Source: Ustilago trichophora
Taxonomy: Eukaryota; Basidiomycota; Ustilaginomycetes; Ustilaginales; Ustilaginaceae
Assembly: GCA_900323505.1 (NCBI GenBank)
Contig: OOIN01000030.1
Coordinates: 1-64,000, forward strand
Direction of reading: 5' to 3'
Length of the DNA: 64,000 nt
Positions 20,316 to 31,700 of this stretch are shown in pieces. Each line of letters starts with the position of its first letter. Positions within the stretch are counted from its first letter, which is position 1. The notes below the pieces were generated by a model, which was not told where the DNA came from, did not search any database, and was given only the letters and a program-made list of their open reading frames with translations. A program made the position numbers and the translations under genes.

Positions 20316-23086
20316 ATGTCAACCTTATCATCAGAGCAAGCTGTTCGGCGATATGTGCCTCGGAGACGGGGATCCAACTCTGATAACAGCGACTCACTTA
20401 CCCAACAACGTGAGCCGTACAACAGCTGGGGCCCGTATACCGTATACACGCCATATACTACCAAGATGAAGCGGCTAAACGTGGAGGTGACAGCCCACAG
20501 AACGGCTAGCATTGCTCCGATAAGCCAAGACGGCAAACTCGATAGCTTCTATAGCGCCAAGAGCTGCAAACCTCTTTCTCTGGAAAGTGCAAGCTCTCCT
20601 GCTTTCCATCAACTTCGTTCCCAGCAACAAACTGATCGTCTCCAACAGCAACACAGAGCGAACAGCAGTGGCAACGCCCGCGCCATTGTTCCACGATATT
20701 CGCCGCCGGACTTCTACCAGGAGCATCTCTCCGACACTTTTCGGCCGCAGTCACAGGATCGCTCCTCCCATTTCGCCTCTGCTTCTCCAACTGGCTCTCA
20801 CGCCTCTCCTTTCACGGCAGACGACGATGGCGGCATAGGTCTGTCTCCGGTATCCACTTTCACTTCCACATCAAAGACCCGATCGCGTCCTCAATTGCGT
20901 TCGCTCTTGATTCTTTCACACCGCAACAAGCCCTCTTCCAGTAAGCCTGGTCGCTGCTCTGCCTACAGCGTTGGTGACGGACGTCGGACTGGCTTTAGCA
21001 CCTATACGAGCAACAGTGTCCCTCTCTCTTCCTTTGAACAAATTCGTCCCAGTCGCTCCAACTCCACGACATTCTCTGCGCAGTTTAGTGAGTCATACGG
21101 CGTGGACGAATACAGCAATATTCCACCTTCTCCCGACAGAGCAGAGCGAGACCTCCGCATCTTTCATCCGTCTAGAATCCACAGCGTGGCAAAATACGGT
21201 TCCCGAAGAGATCATCTTTCTTCGAGTCACAGAGAGCTGCACAGATCTCCCAGGGAACAGGAGCCATATTGGGCAGACGTGTACACTATGGACGAGAAAA
21301 TCGCCGACACCTTGCCCGCTACGCCGACCAGCTTTGGCGCCAGCATCTCGTACTCCGATCACGACTTTGCTGTGCAAATGGAAGACGGAAGCCAAGATAG
21401 CTCACGGGGAGCCAAGGTCAAGAAGGACTGGCGCTTCTGGATGATCTTTGTTGCTTTGATGTTGGTCGCTTTTTGCGCAGGTAAGTTGTTCGTTCTGCAC
21501 AGTGGCTGGATGATTATGGCAAACACCGGGACTGACGCCTATGATTCAAACGCTTTCATCGATATAATGCAGCTTTGGACATGACGATGATTAGCACAGC
21601 TTTACCAGCAATAGTCGCAGATCTTCCAGAGTCGAAGATTGCCGCCAATTGGGTCACCTCGGCTTTCCTACTTCCCATGGTGGCCTCGCAGCCGATTTTT
21701 GGCGGTCTTTCGTGCTCCATTGGCCGCAAATCTTCGATCAACGTCGCTCTCGTCATCTTTCTCGTAGGATCTGTCGTCTGCGCATGTGCCAAGAGCTTGC
21801 TCGTGCTCGTTATCGGCAGGGGCATCCAAGGTCTCGGCGGCGGAGGCATTCATTCCATGTGCGAGATCATCATGTCTGACCTGACGACGCTTCGCGAACG
21901 CGGCCTGTTCTTCGGACTGATTGCGCTAGTATTTGCCGTCGCGGGCTTTGCAGCGCCGGTGATGGGCGGCGCATTTAGCGAGCGTTCGTGGCCGTGGATC
22001 TTTTGGATCAATCTACCGATCGGCGCTATCGCACTAGTGCTTCTTGTGCTGTTCCTCAATATCAAGGTGCCGCTACTCAAGGGTAAGGAAAAGTGGCAGA
22101 GGCTCGACTTGGTTGGCAACGCAATTCTGTTTGGTTCGGTCACGTCGGTCTTGATCGCAGTGACAGAGGGAGGTATAAAGTACCACTGGTCGAATTGGCG
22201 CGTATGGGTACCGTTGGTGGTGGGAGTGCTAGGCTTGGTGCTCTTCCTGGTGATTGAATGGGTTCCCAATCGCCTTGCACCCAAGCCCGTGTTTCCTCTG
22301 GATCTTTTCACGAATCGAACATCTGCCATTGCATATGTCCAGACTTTTATTCACGGAGTCATCTTTTATGGAGTCATCTATGTAGTACCCATCTACTTTC
22401 AGTCGATCAAAGACCGCACCCCGCTCGAATCGGCGATTTGGTCTTTCCCTCTATCTGCGCCCTCGTTCCCACTCGCCATGGCTGCGGGCATTTCCATCTC
22501 GCTCACTGGCAAGTATAAACTTTTCATCTTTGTCGGATGGGTGCTCATGGCTGCAGGGATCGGCTGGATGACGCATTGGCATGTCAACACGAGCAAGGTG
22601 GAATGGATCTTTTCGCAAATCATTGCAGGAGCAGGGGTTGGGATTCTGTTTCCGATCACGTTGCCTCCGATCCAAGCAGCGTTGCCCGCATCGCGGTTGG
22701 AAAGCGCAACGAGCGCCTATGCCTTCACTCGCACCTTTGGCGCTGTATGGGGCATTACTGGCGCCACTACCATATTTTCAACCCAAGTAGCCAAGAACCT
22801 CAAGCCCTATTATCCACTGCTCAACCCTCTGGGCCTGAATGAATTCACCATCGTCGCGTTCAGCGAGCACCTGGACCAGCTTCCCGACACACTCCGGCCG
22901 ATTGTCAAAAAGGGTTACGCGGATGCTATTTCTAACTCGTTCTGGCTTTTCGTCCCTCTCGCCGTCATTGGATTCTTCACCACTTTTGGAATGAAGGCTC
23001 TGCCTCTTCCGGACTTTATCAAGTCGGAGGCAAGGCTTGAGCAAAAGGAAGACGCGATGTCGGCGCTAGGCTCGGGAACTGCCTAA
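20316..23086 (+). CDS. mmf1: MEL exporter Mmf1 (major facilitator)
   Basis: Exon 1 20316-21480, intron 21481-21572 (GTAAGT...TGCAG), exon 2 21573-23086; 892 residues. The junction rebuilds the first transmembrane helix and the family motif ALDMTMISTALPAI, typical of the DHA2 (14-helix) drug/H+ antiporter group. About 380 residues of Ser-, Arg- and Gln-rich, presumably cytosolic sequence precede the membrane part. That extension is unusual for the family, although its frame is continuous into the first helix. Mmf1 exports MEL in U. maydis; its place between mac1 and mat1 supports the call. The Met at 20316 was chosen as the first with a conserved-looking N-terminus; an earlier in-frame start at 20229 is less likely. 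Confidence 0.9.
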
Positions 23087-23924
23087 TAACACGTTGTGGT
23101 TGCCCGTGATGGTTCTCATCTCGCACCGTGTCTCGTGTTTCTGTACTGTACCTACTGTGCTGTACATTTGACTGCTTCTTCGAGTTGCCTTTGACAGTGT
23201 AACCTGATCTTTTTCCGTACATCGATCAAGCCTGGAAAGCGGCGGCCACACCTCGCTTTTTCAATTTGCTGTCATTGCTGTGTAAAGTGTACCGTATTTG
23301 CGATCGGGATGCAAGATCTGTGCATTCAAATTGTTCTCTGCACCGAAAGGCGTTATTTGACGGCTGGTAGCCGACGTCTCACATGCGAAGAGGTTGATGC
23401 CGAAAATCAATTTATGTTATTTTATTCATTTATTTATTGATCCAAAAAAGCCCACCCGTTGTGGTGCATTCTTTTTAACTTTCTTTGGCTGATGATGGGC
23501 AAAAAATACAGAACACTAAAAACTTTAAAAAAAAAAGTTGGTCTAAAAATTCCTGCTTAGCCGAGCCTGGCCTACGCCAAAGAACTATCACAGTGATTAC
23601 GATTCTTGCCGGATGACCGGACACGGTGGCACCATGCATTCAGCTAGTCAGCTAGCCGTCAATGCCACACTTCATATGCACATTAGGATTGGACCTTGAG
23701 CGATTAATGATACGATAGTTCCCGAACCGCTGCTGTGAAAAGGGTTGTAGTGCCGGCAGAACCACAATCGTCTCGACCAAGGACGATCTGAAACGCATGG
23801 TGCAACATACCTTTCCTCTACCAACGTCCCCACCATCATCTTGACCATCAACGTCAATCCACCCGCCGGAACGCCTTCGCTCCTCAACTGCAGCTGGGAG
23901 CGCAACTCGTACAGAAGACTCAGT
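23087..23924. other. mmf1-mat1 intergenic region
   Basis: No coding sequence is supported. CTGTACTGTACCTACTGTGCTGTAC-type words lie at 23141-23165 and an AT-rich tract with short A runs at 23400-23550. Confidence 0.55.
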
Positions 23925-25700
23925 ATGAAGATGCCCGTGATGGAAGGATACGATGCTGTACCGGTGCCCGTGCTAGATAGCACCATTGGCAAGTAAGTTT
24001 CTCATTGCCATCGACTCAAGCCTTGCCAGTCTCTTATTCTTAAGCCTTGCTGACGCTTCTCTACTGTTACGCTCTGAACCACAGTACAGATATTCTTGTG
24101 AGTTGCTTGAGTCCAACCTCGTTGTCTGGTGTCGTGATTGAATCTATGTCGTTGCTTACCATTCCTGAACTATGACCTCTGCGTATTTATACAGACTCGA
24201 ATCACATTGACCTTCCCACAGCCCCTCTCTCTATCGTACCTCGAGCAATCATGGTACGCTTTGGTGCGTACTTGGCCCATCCTCGCAGCACGTATTCGAC
24301 CCGTGCCTACCACGCATTCGGGCATCTCTTACTACATTCCTCAGCCTCGTACGCTCGAGACGCTCGAAGCTCGCTCTCGCACCAGCTCAAAGCCGCTGGA
24401 GCAGCACATAGCCCTCGTCAATGCCTCGGATCGCTCAATCGCATCGTATCATCCCATCGTTGGGAAAGCGGTGACCGGGAGCCTGTCGCAGACTGAGATC
24501 AGCCTTGGAGATGCGCCCAATCGAGCGCTTCAGGATCAGATGACGTGTCGAAATGCGTGCCGAACGTGGAAGCAGCTGCTCAAAGCGGACCAAGCTTTTG
24601 TAACCGCTCAAGCCACCAGCTTTTCCGATGCAACGACGGTGACTATCTCCTTCAGCCATGTTTTGGGAGACGCTTTTGCGATCAAAAGCATTTTGCAGGG
24701 CTGGCAGGATAGCTTGAACGGCAAAGTGCCACCCCCATTAGAAGACCTGGGCAAGGATCCTTACCTCGACTACCTCCCTCCCCATGGCAAGAACGCCGTC
24801 CACAAGGACGGCAGAACACTCGGCCTCCCGTTGGGATGGACCAAGTTTGGCTTGGTCAAGAAGATGCGCTTGATATCAAACCTACTGTGGGACATCAACG
24901 TCAAGCGGCCCGAAAAAAGCATAGAACAATTCTACATATATGTTCCAGACGAAATGGTGCAGCAGCTGCTTGCTGAAGCACGATCAGACCTCGAACAACT
25001 CTATAGCAACAAGGTCACAAACGCAGGCATCGAGACGCAACCATCTCTTCCACCAAACGTGAGCACTTTCAATGTGCTCTTCGCCTGGCTCCTGAAGAAC
25101 ATCCACGCTGCCAACTCCAACCCCAAGAAGCTCAGCACGGTGGTGACGATCGTCAACGCTAAACATCGACCCCCTGCCGGTCGTGAAATGCAAGATTACC
25201 CCAAGCACCAATTGTGGGGGGGAGCCTTTGGCGTACCTCTCAAGCCGCTTCCTTGCAGCGACTATGCAAGCCTACCACTTGGTCAGGTCGCTCTACATAT
25301 CCGAGAATCGATCCAGGACCAAGTCGACCCGGAAAATATCCAAGCCAATGTTGTCACCCTCCTCAAGCACTCGTTGTGGAGAAAGCCCTCTGGCAAACTC
25401 ATATTCTTCGCCGAGCCAAACCATTACTTGTGCGGCTGCACCGAATGGCGTTCGGTCAAGTTTGGGTCCATCGACTTTGGCGCCGCTGCCCTCCCCGAGA
25501 CGAACAATGAGAAGGCAGAGCAGGAAACGGTGCGACCAGTTGCGATAGGAGCGCACATGGAGATCCCAATGACGCAGCGAAATCGTTGGGCCATCTTTGG
25601 AGATGCAGGCAAGGGTGTCTGGCTCTCCGGTAGCATGACGAGAAAGGAAGCGAGTCACAAGGATGGCTTTGGAAGATATGCTTTTGTACACCAACTCTGA
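23925..25700 (+). CDS. mat1: MEL acetyltransferase Mat1
   Basis: Exons 23925-23992, 24085-24097 (13 bases) and 24195-25700; introns GTAAGT...CACAG and GTGAGT...TACAG; 528 residues. The microexon is needed to join MKMPVMEGYDAVP... to TRITLTFPQPLS in frame. HxxxD is present as SHVLGD (H182, D186). The C-terminus is HQL, not a PTS1, in keeping with the cytosolic Mat1 of U. maydis, which acetylates C4 and C6 of the mannose to give MEL-A, B and C. It is the telomere-distal end of the cluster. The Met at 23931 is an alternative start. Confidence 0.88.
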
Positions 25701-26951
25701 GCGCTACTGAGCTGTCAGAGCAGAAGACTCGCTTCTGGATATCTCGGCGACAGGCGGACAGTGAGTTGCATACCGCCAACATTCTGAAGGGCTAGGATTA
25801 CATCGCCACCTCTAGGGTGCAAGCAAAACGTTCGTCCAAATTGACAGCCTCGGCTGAAGGTTAGCAAGCGACTCCCTTGAGTTCGACAAACAGAAATTAA
25901 ATTTGAGGTGAAAACATCTCGTTCTTGGGCAAAACAGTTTTGACAGAACATATGTATCCCAGCACCATGCCACGATCCCTCTCTTGCAAACGTCGATCAC
26001 ACGATCATGACTCGAATCAAGTGATTTACCGTCAAACATGTCACTGGTCCTAGCACGATAGGCTTAAAGATGCCACAGCGCGATACTGGTCTCAACTTTC
26101 ATAGTACTGTACGCCTTACGAAAGGGAACAGATTCGAGGACCCCCTTTGAAACTAGCCTGTCAATTACTGTACAGCTGGTATTTCGCAGGAGTTAACATA
26201 CAACTGCGATAATCACAAACTAACTCACCGGCTGTGTGCAAGCCGGTGTATCGGCCTTTTCAAATGTAGCTCTCGTTCACCATGACTGTATCAGCTCTGC
26301 ACAAGGTTTGGCACACCAATACCACTTGATCAAGGTCTGCACTAGTGGTGTACGAGCTCATAATGATGCACAGGCTCTGTATTGGTGGTGGAGTAGCGGT
26401 TGATACACCCACAGCACAGCCGTTGAGCAGATTTCCTTCCTGTCGCCGCTCTGTATGTAGCATGCTCTGTTTCTTTGATGCAGACGATGTACGACAATAC
26501 AACATTAGCGGTGCACGAGTCCTGATCCACAGGCGGTGTAATTGGCGGTGAGCCAGTTTCACGCCGCGCGAGTTTTTACGATGTGAATAGCTCTTTATCA
26601 GGAACTTTCAGCGGCTACAATTTCTAGGATTTTTGCGGTTCCCACGCCTTGATCCACTTTGGAATCTGAAAGCGTGAACCGCCGATGGAGCCCACCGCAT
26701 AACTGATGGCAATCATTTTTCACCACTCTACAGTACAGTACTGTACTGTAGACATGGCATATTGCGACATTGACGTCCCGCTCAACAAATAATCTTGTTT
26801 GATCTTGTTTTCACAACGCAAATGGTCTTGGCAGTATCAACGATGGCTACTCTTTCGCCTAGGATCCACATCTCGAATTGTATAAAGTCTCGTGTGTGGA
26901 CCTGCAGCGTCGTCGTGAGTTCCAGTCGAGCCTCCATCTTTCATCTCCACA
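25701..26951. other. mat1 to hydroxylase intergenic region
   Basis: No gene is seen. Several TACTGTAC words occur (26103, 26166, and a palindromic CTACAGTACAGTACTGTAC stretch at 26729-26750). The promoter of the hydroxylase gene must lie just upstream of 26952. Confidence 0.55.
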
Positions 26952-28064
26952 ATGTCGAATTCAGCGATGGATCCTCACGGCCCGAGTGAGGTCGCAACCA
27001 AGCCTCAACTTGACTCGTTGCATCAGACTCACAGGACAGTGGACGCTACTGCTGCCGCGTCTAAGAAGCATGCCATGACATCAACTTGGCTTAAGAAAGA
27101 TCCAAACAATTGGTCCTTTTCTGAGCGTGTGCTGGTCCGTCTGGGACTCGTTCCAAGCCCTTTTTCAGACACAGACAAGTCGCGGACCCCGGTATTCGCC
27201 AAAGATGCGCCGGTTCCAGCGTTTCCCCTTTGGAAGGTGCATCTCTTTGTAGCGCCTCAAGCTCTGGCACCGTTGATGCTTCATGCTTCCTTCACCTACT
27301 TGACCGGAATCCAACTTGGCCGTGCATGGGTAGCTCCCTTGTACATGGTTTACTTTATCATTGTTGGCACAAGATACGTATCTTGGTGTAATCGCACAGC
27401 AGCAGAGCTTGGCACGTTTGATGGACAGGCGCAGCGCGATGCGGTACCGGACTTAGACACAGCACGTGTTATGCGCGAGCTTCTATCCGTGGTATTGGCT
27501 CGCACTGGTGTAGCTGTTCTCTACCTTTACGATCCCCATGCGCCAATCTTTGACATCAAGACGCTCCTCTTGCTTCCCATCAACATGTTCTTCTACGCTG
27601 TTGTCCTCGATTTTTACTTTTACTGGTATCACCGTCTCATGCATGAGGTCAACTGGTTATGGCGGTTTCATCGAAAACACCATACGACAAAGCATCCAAC
27701 CGCAGCATTTGGCGCCTTCGCCGATCACGAGCAAGAGTTTTGCGACATTCTTGTCATTCCCACCCTTGCATGGCTCACTTGGCGAGTCGACTTTGCCACT
27801 TGGTGGGTCACAACGTGCTACATTCTCTACGTCGAAGCAGTAGGACATTCAGGGATTCGTGCCTATTTTCAACTTCCCACCACTTGGCCTCTAAGGTACC
27901 TCGGCGTCGAGCTCTGTGTTGAGGATCACGACATTCACCATCGTCACGGTTGGAAGAAATCAGGCAATTACGGCAAACAGACAAGATTATGGGATGCTCT
28001 GTTTGGTACAATGTTGCCCAGAATTGAAGGCACTTCACGAAATGTAGACTGGGACCGTTTGTAG
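26952..28064 (+). CDS. Fatty acid hydroxylase/sterol desaturase family protein (copy 1)
   Basis: A 370-residue intronless membrane protein. The three histidine clusters of the di-iron hydroxylase superfamily are all present: HRLMH (from H227), HRKHH (from H240) and DHDIHH (from D325), plus an HSG near 296. Hydrophobic segments at about 95-155, 185-225 and 255-300 would cross the membrane. Members hydroxylate or desaturate lipids in the endoplasmic reticulum with O2 and electrons from NAD(P)H. It lies next to the MEL cluster and could modify its fatty acids, as hydroxylases of this family do in the ustilagic acid pathway, but nothing here proves that. A paralogue of identical length lies at 38864-39976 on the other strand. 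Confidence 0.85.
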   Translation: MSNSAMDPHGPSEVATKPQLDSLHQTHRTVDATAAASKKHAMTSTWLKKDPNNWSFSERVLVRLGLVPSPFSDTDKSRTPVFAKDAPVPAFPLWKVHLFVAPQALAPLMLHASFTYLTGIQLGRAWVAPLYMVYFIIVGTRYVSWCNRTAAELGTFDGQAQRDAVPDLDTARVMRELLSVVLARTGVAVLYLYDPHAPIFDIKTLLLLPINMFFYAVVLDFYFYWYHRLMHEVNWLWRFHRKHHTTKHPTAAFGAFADHEQEFCDILVIPTLAWLTWRVDFATWWVTTCYILYVEAVGHSGIRAYFQLPTTWPLRYLGVELCVEDHDIHHRHGWKKSGNYGKQTRLWDALFGTMLPRIEGTSRNVDWDRL

Positions 28065-28701
28065 GACCAACCCGTTTGGGTTGAATTCATAAGCAATGCT
28101 GACATGTCCACATGGATACAGCATCTCCTGTATGTAGAAACCATGTTCTTATCAAGATGAAAGAATCACATTGTCTAACAACTCACAATGACAGTGACAG
28201 TACTTCGGTCCGAGTATCCCAAACTCCCACACGAGTTTCGCCGGAGTGTCTGCTTATGAGAACCACTAGCAAGTTAGGAAAGATCAATCGATCAAAGATT
28301 CGTGAGACTAGACAAAATGTTATCACGGCCTTTCGAGAGGTCAGTCCTCTCTTTGACGAGAACCTGGGACCTGTCCATATGCAAAGGACGAGCAGCATTC
28401 GCCCAGCTTCGCTCCTTCGACAATCTGCAGTCCAACGCTCTGTCTCAAAAATGTCTCCACCTCTCCTTGCATAAGCCGCATCAGCCGTCAATCGTCCTCA
28501 CTGCGATTCAAACGCACACGATCTTTCACTTGTTGCTGACAACGAGAAGTCCTGAATGGAAATTTGAGATTGAAGTACAGGAAGGATATACAGACAGCAT
28601 TCTTAGAGGTGCAATGCAGACAGAAACACAAAGTCAAGCTTCGAGTCTGCATCGCAAGCAGAAAGAGGAATCAAAGAGCGAGAACAGGTATGCCTGCTTG
28701 C
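28065..28701. other. Convergent intergenic region
   Basis: The 3' flanks of the hydroxylase (plus) and the NACHT protein (minus). I see no supported gene or repeat. Confidence 0.5.
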
Positions 28702-31700
28702 TTAGACGACGATCTCGGGAGCGAGCTGGCAACCGCGGGAACGGCGAAGCGCAATGCTGGTGAGTGAGTCGCGACTGCGCCGAGTGGGTGCTCGCACAAC
28801 ACCCGTGCTACTATCCTTGTGCTCATGAACATGGCCGTGTGCATCAACGGGACCACTTGGCATGATGGGAGTTGTACGGATCAGATACCACTTGTCCGGA
28901 GCGCTGTAGCCCCCAGTATTGACATTGTCTATCGCGTCGACCGCCTGCAGCTCCCACTCTTGGTGCTTGCATTCCAGTCCGCGTCCAGAGAGCGAGGCAA
29001 ACAGATCGCGGTAGGTGGCGCTGTTGTTGGCAAAACCGCCATTTCTGCCATAAGAGCACCTGAGCATACGCAGCTGCTGCCCAGCCCACTTGTCAAACAG
29101 CTCAGAGGTGCCATCTTCGTCGACTTCGCGCAACACCTCCTCGTAGATTCCCATGGCTCGATCGTGTCGACCTGCACGAGTATACAGTCGGGCAAGCAGC
29201 TGACTTGCTTCGACCGCCTCGTCATCCAAGCCGTCTCCCGAGTGGCGCAAGTTGTAGCACATCGTGTCGCACAGCGTGATAGCCGCCTCCAGATGGTCCG
29301 CAGCCACGTGAGCATGCACCAGCGCATGGCCGATCGACAGCACCGTCTCCGGCTGCCAGTTGCGCTGCACTTCTCTAGATCGCCATAGTTGCAACAGCAC
29401 ACTTTCCAGCTCGACATAGTTGGATTGGGCGCCGAGAAGATGCACAAGTCCACGAATGTCTTCGAAGCGCAGAGACAGCAGCTCGATTTTGGACTCGCGC
29501 AACGCACACAGCACCTCGTCTGTGATGGCGCGCGAAGTCTGTCGCATTGCCTTGCCGAGCTTCTTACTGGTGGTGGCGGGAACCTCGATGCCGGCCATGT
29601 ACTCGGCAAGCTTGTATCCGAGCGAGACATGGGCATGGTAGTAGCGGTGGTGACGAGCGAGCTTAAGACCGCACTTGGCGAGCTCGTGAGCCGTGGCGAA
29701 CTCGCCTGCCTCGAGAAGTTCCTTGACCTTGTGGTTGATGGCATGACAAATGACCTTGCCGATATCGTCGATCCGCTTCTCACCGTCAGTGTGGGAGATG
29801 AGCGTCGCCAGGAGCACCATAACCACCTCATCAGACACTTCATCACCAAGGCAGTTTCCAATGCTCGAGGCACGGAAGTGGGCCAGCATCTTGCCGAGGA
29901 TGGTAGAGCACAACTGGATGCGACCCATCTCTTGCCAGAAGCAATGCAGGCGAGCACCTGCCTGGAGCAACACGATCATATCGACCGTCTCGGTGCCCGT
30001 GTGGTAGACAAACTGACGGTAGAGCTGCATCTCCAGAAGCACGGCAGCCATCACTTCCGAATAAGAGCGCTTCTCGTAATGGCCCAGCCTATGAAGGCAG
30101 CCAACGATGAATACAAGCGAGATCTTCTTGTAGTCATCACCGTGCGGATGTGCCCACTCGATATCAAAGTCATGCTCGCAGGGCAGGCCAGGAAGCACAA
30201 GAAGATGATGCAACTTGCACAGCAGCTTCTCAGCCCAAGCTTGAACCTTGACGCGCAACAGAATCTTGGCAATATGGACTGCGGCCTTGTAGACCAGCAC
30301 CGACTCGGTGCATTGCTCGAGCACCTCTACGATGATAGTCTGCATCAGCATCAAGATTTGAGCGTGGTGATGATCACCGCCAAGCTTGAAGCGGATCAGT
30401 ACAACCATCTCAAGTGCGTGCAGTGTCAGCTCGTGCCAGCATCCGAGCTCAGCCTTATACTTGAGGTACATTTCCATGCAGATGCGGAGCGCGTTGTCGC
30501 CCAGCCCGGGATAGTGGTGATGACCCCCCTTCTCGATGATCTGAACGTACACCTTGGTGAGACGCTTCTTGACCACGGTGATCTCCTCCTCTGTGATGGT
30601 CTCGACCGTGACAGTGCGGGTGCGCGTAATCACCTCCTCATACAGGGTGATGGCCTCGTGATGATGCTCTTCGCTGTATTCGCAGACCTTGGCGAGTGCA
30701 ATGAGCGCCTTGATGAGCAGGCTGTGGTCAACGCCGAAGCGGATCTTGACTACATCGCGGAACTCGAGTGTAATCTTGTAGTGCTCTTCAAAGTGAAAGC
30801 CGACGTGCACTTCGAGACCCTTGGTGTAGCGTTCATACAGCACCAGAATCATGTCGGAACTGAAAAAGTCGTGGTGGTGGTGGCCATGATCGTGTCCGCC
30901 GTGGACAAAGAGCTGCCAGAGAGAGCCGCAGATCTCGATGAGCGATTCCCATTTGCAGTGATCGTATCTCCATCCGCAGATCTCCCATGCAGCCTCCCAA
31001 GCGTCAGGGTGGCAGTGACCGTGGTGACCTTGCAGTACTGTGTAGATTTCGAGGAAGTAATCCACATAGTCGTGACGACCCATCTTCTTGCAGAGACGAC
31101 CGAGCTTGTAAAGAAGCTGGATGGTGAGCTTGTGGCTAGCTCCGCAGTGCTTGCGGTAGCGCGCAACCAGGTCCAGATACAGCACAATCACCTTATCGTA
31201 GCGGTAGTGCTCTTCATAGAAGCCGATAAGCGCCCAGAAGGCGCGGGTGACGTGCTCGTGGTGGATCTCAAACTTGTGCAGGCAAGCGTACCAGATTCGC
31301 AGATAATAGCGTTCGGCCTCATCAAAGTGACCCCTCTTGTGGTGGCAGTGGGCAAGCTTACCAGCAAGTACCAGCACCTCCAACACGTACTCCTCTGGGA
31401 TGGAAATATCGATGCTGACGTCGAGGAAGCTCGACCAAGTTAGCTCAAGCGTGCGAGTGATGACAATCTCGATCTCCTCGTATCGGCTCTCCTTGATGAG
31501 AAGGTCGATGAGCAGCATGCAAGCCTTGTACAGGTGCTTGTCGCCCTTCTTGATCCTGAGGCAGCGCTGATAGTGAGTCTCAAAGACCTCGCGCGTGACA
31601 GTCTCGGTGACAGTGACCTTTGTGGTCGTCTTGGTCTTGCGCGTGACCTCCTCGATCTCTTCGGTGATCTCGGTCACAATGACGGTGACCTCATGAGCTT

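Noticed and set aside
29389..31443. A 684-codon open frame on the plus strand inside the NACHT gene
   Set aside because: It is antisense to a recognisable protein on the minus strand. Its composition (Asp, Leu, Val-rich, no motif) is that of a mirror frame of codon-biased sequence.
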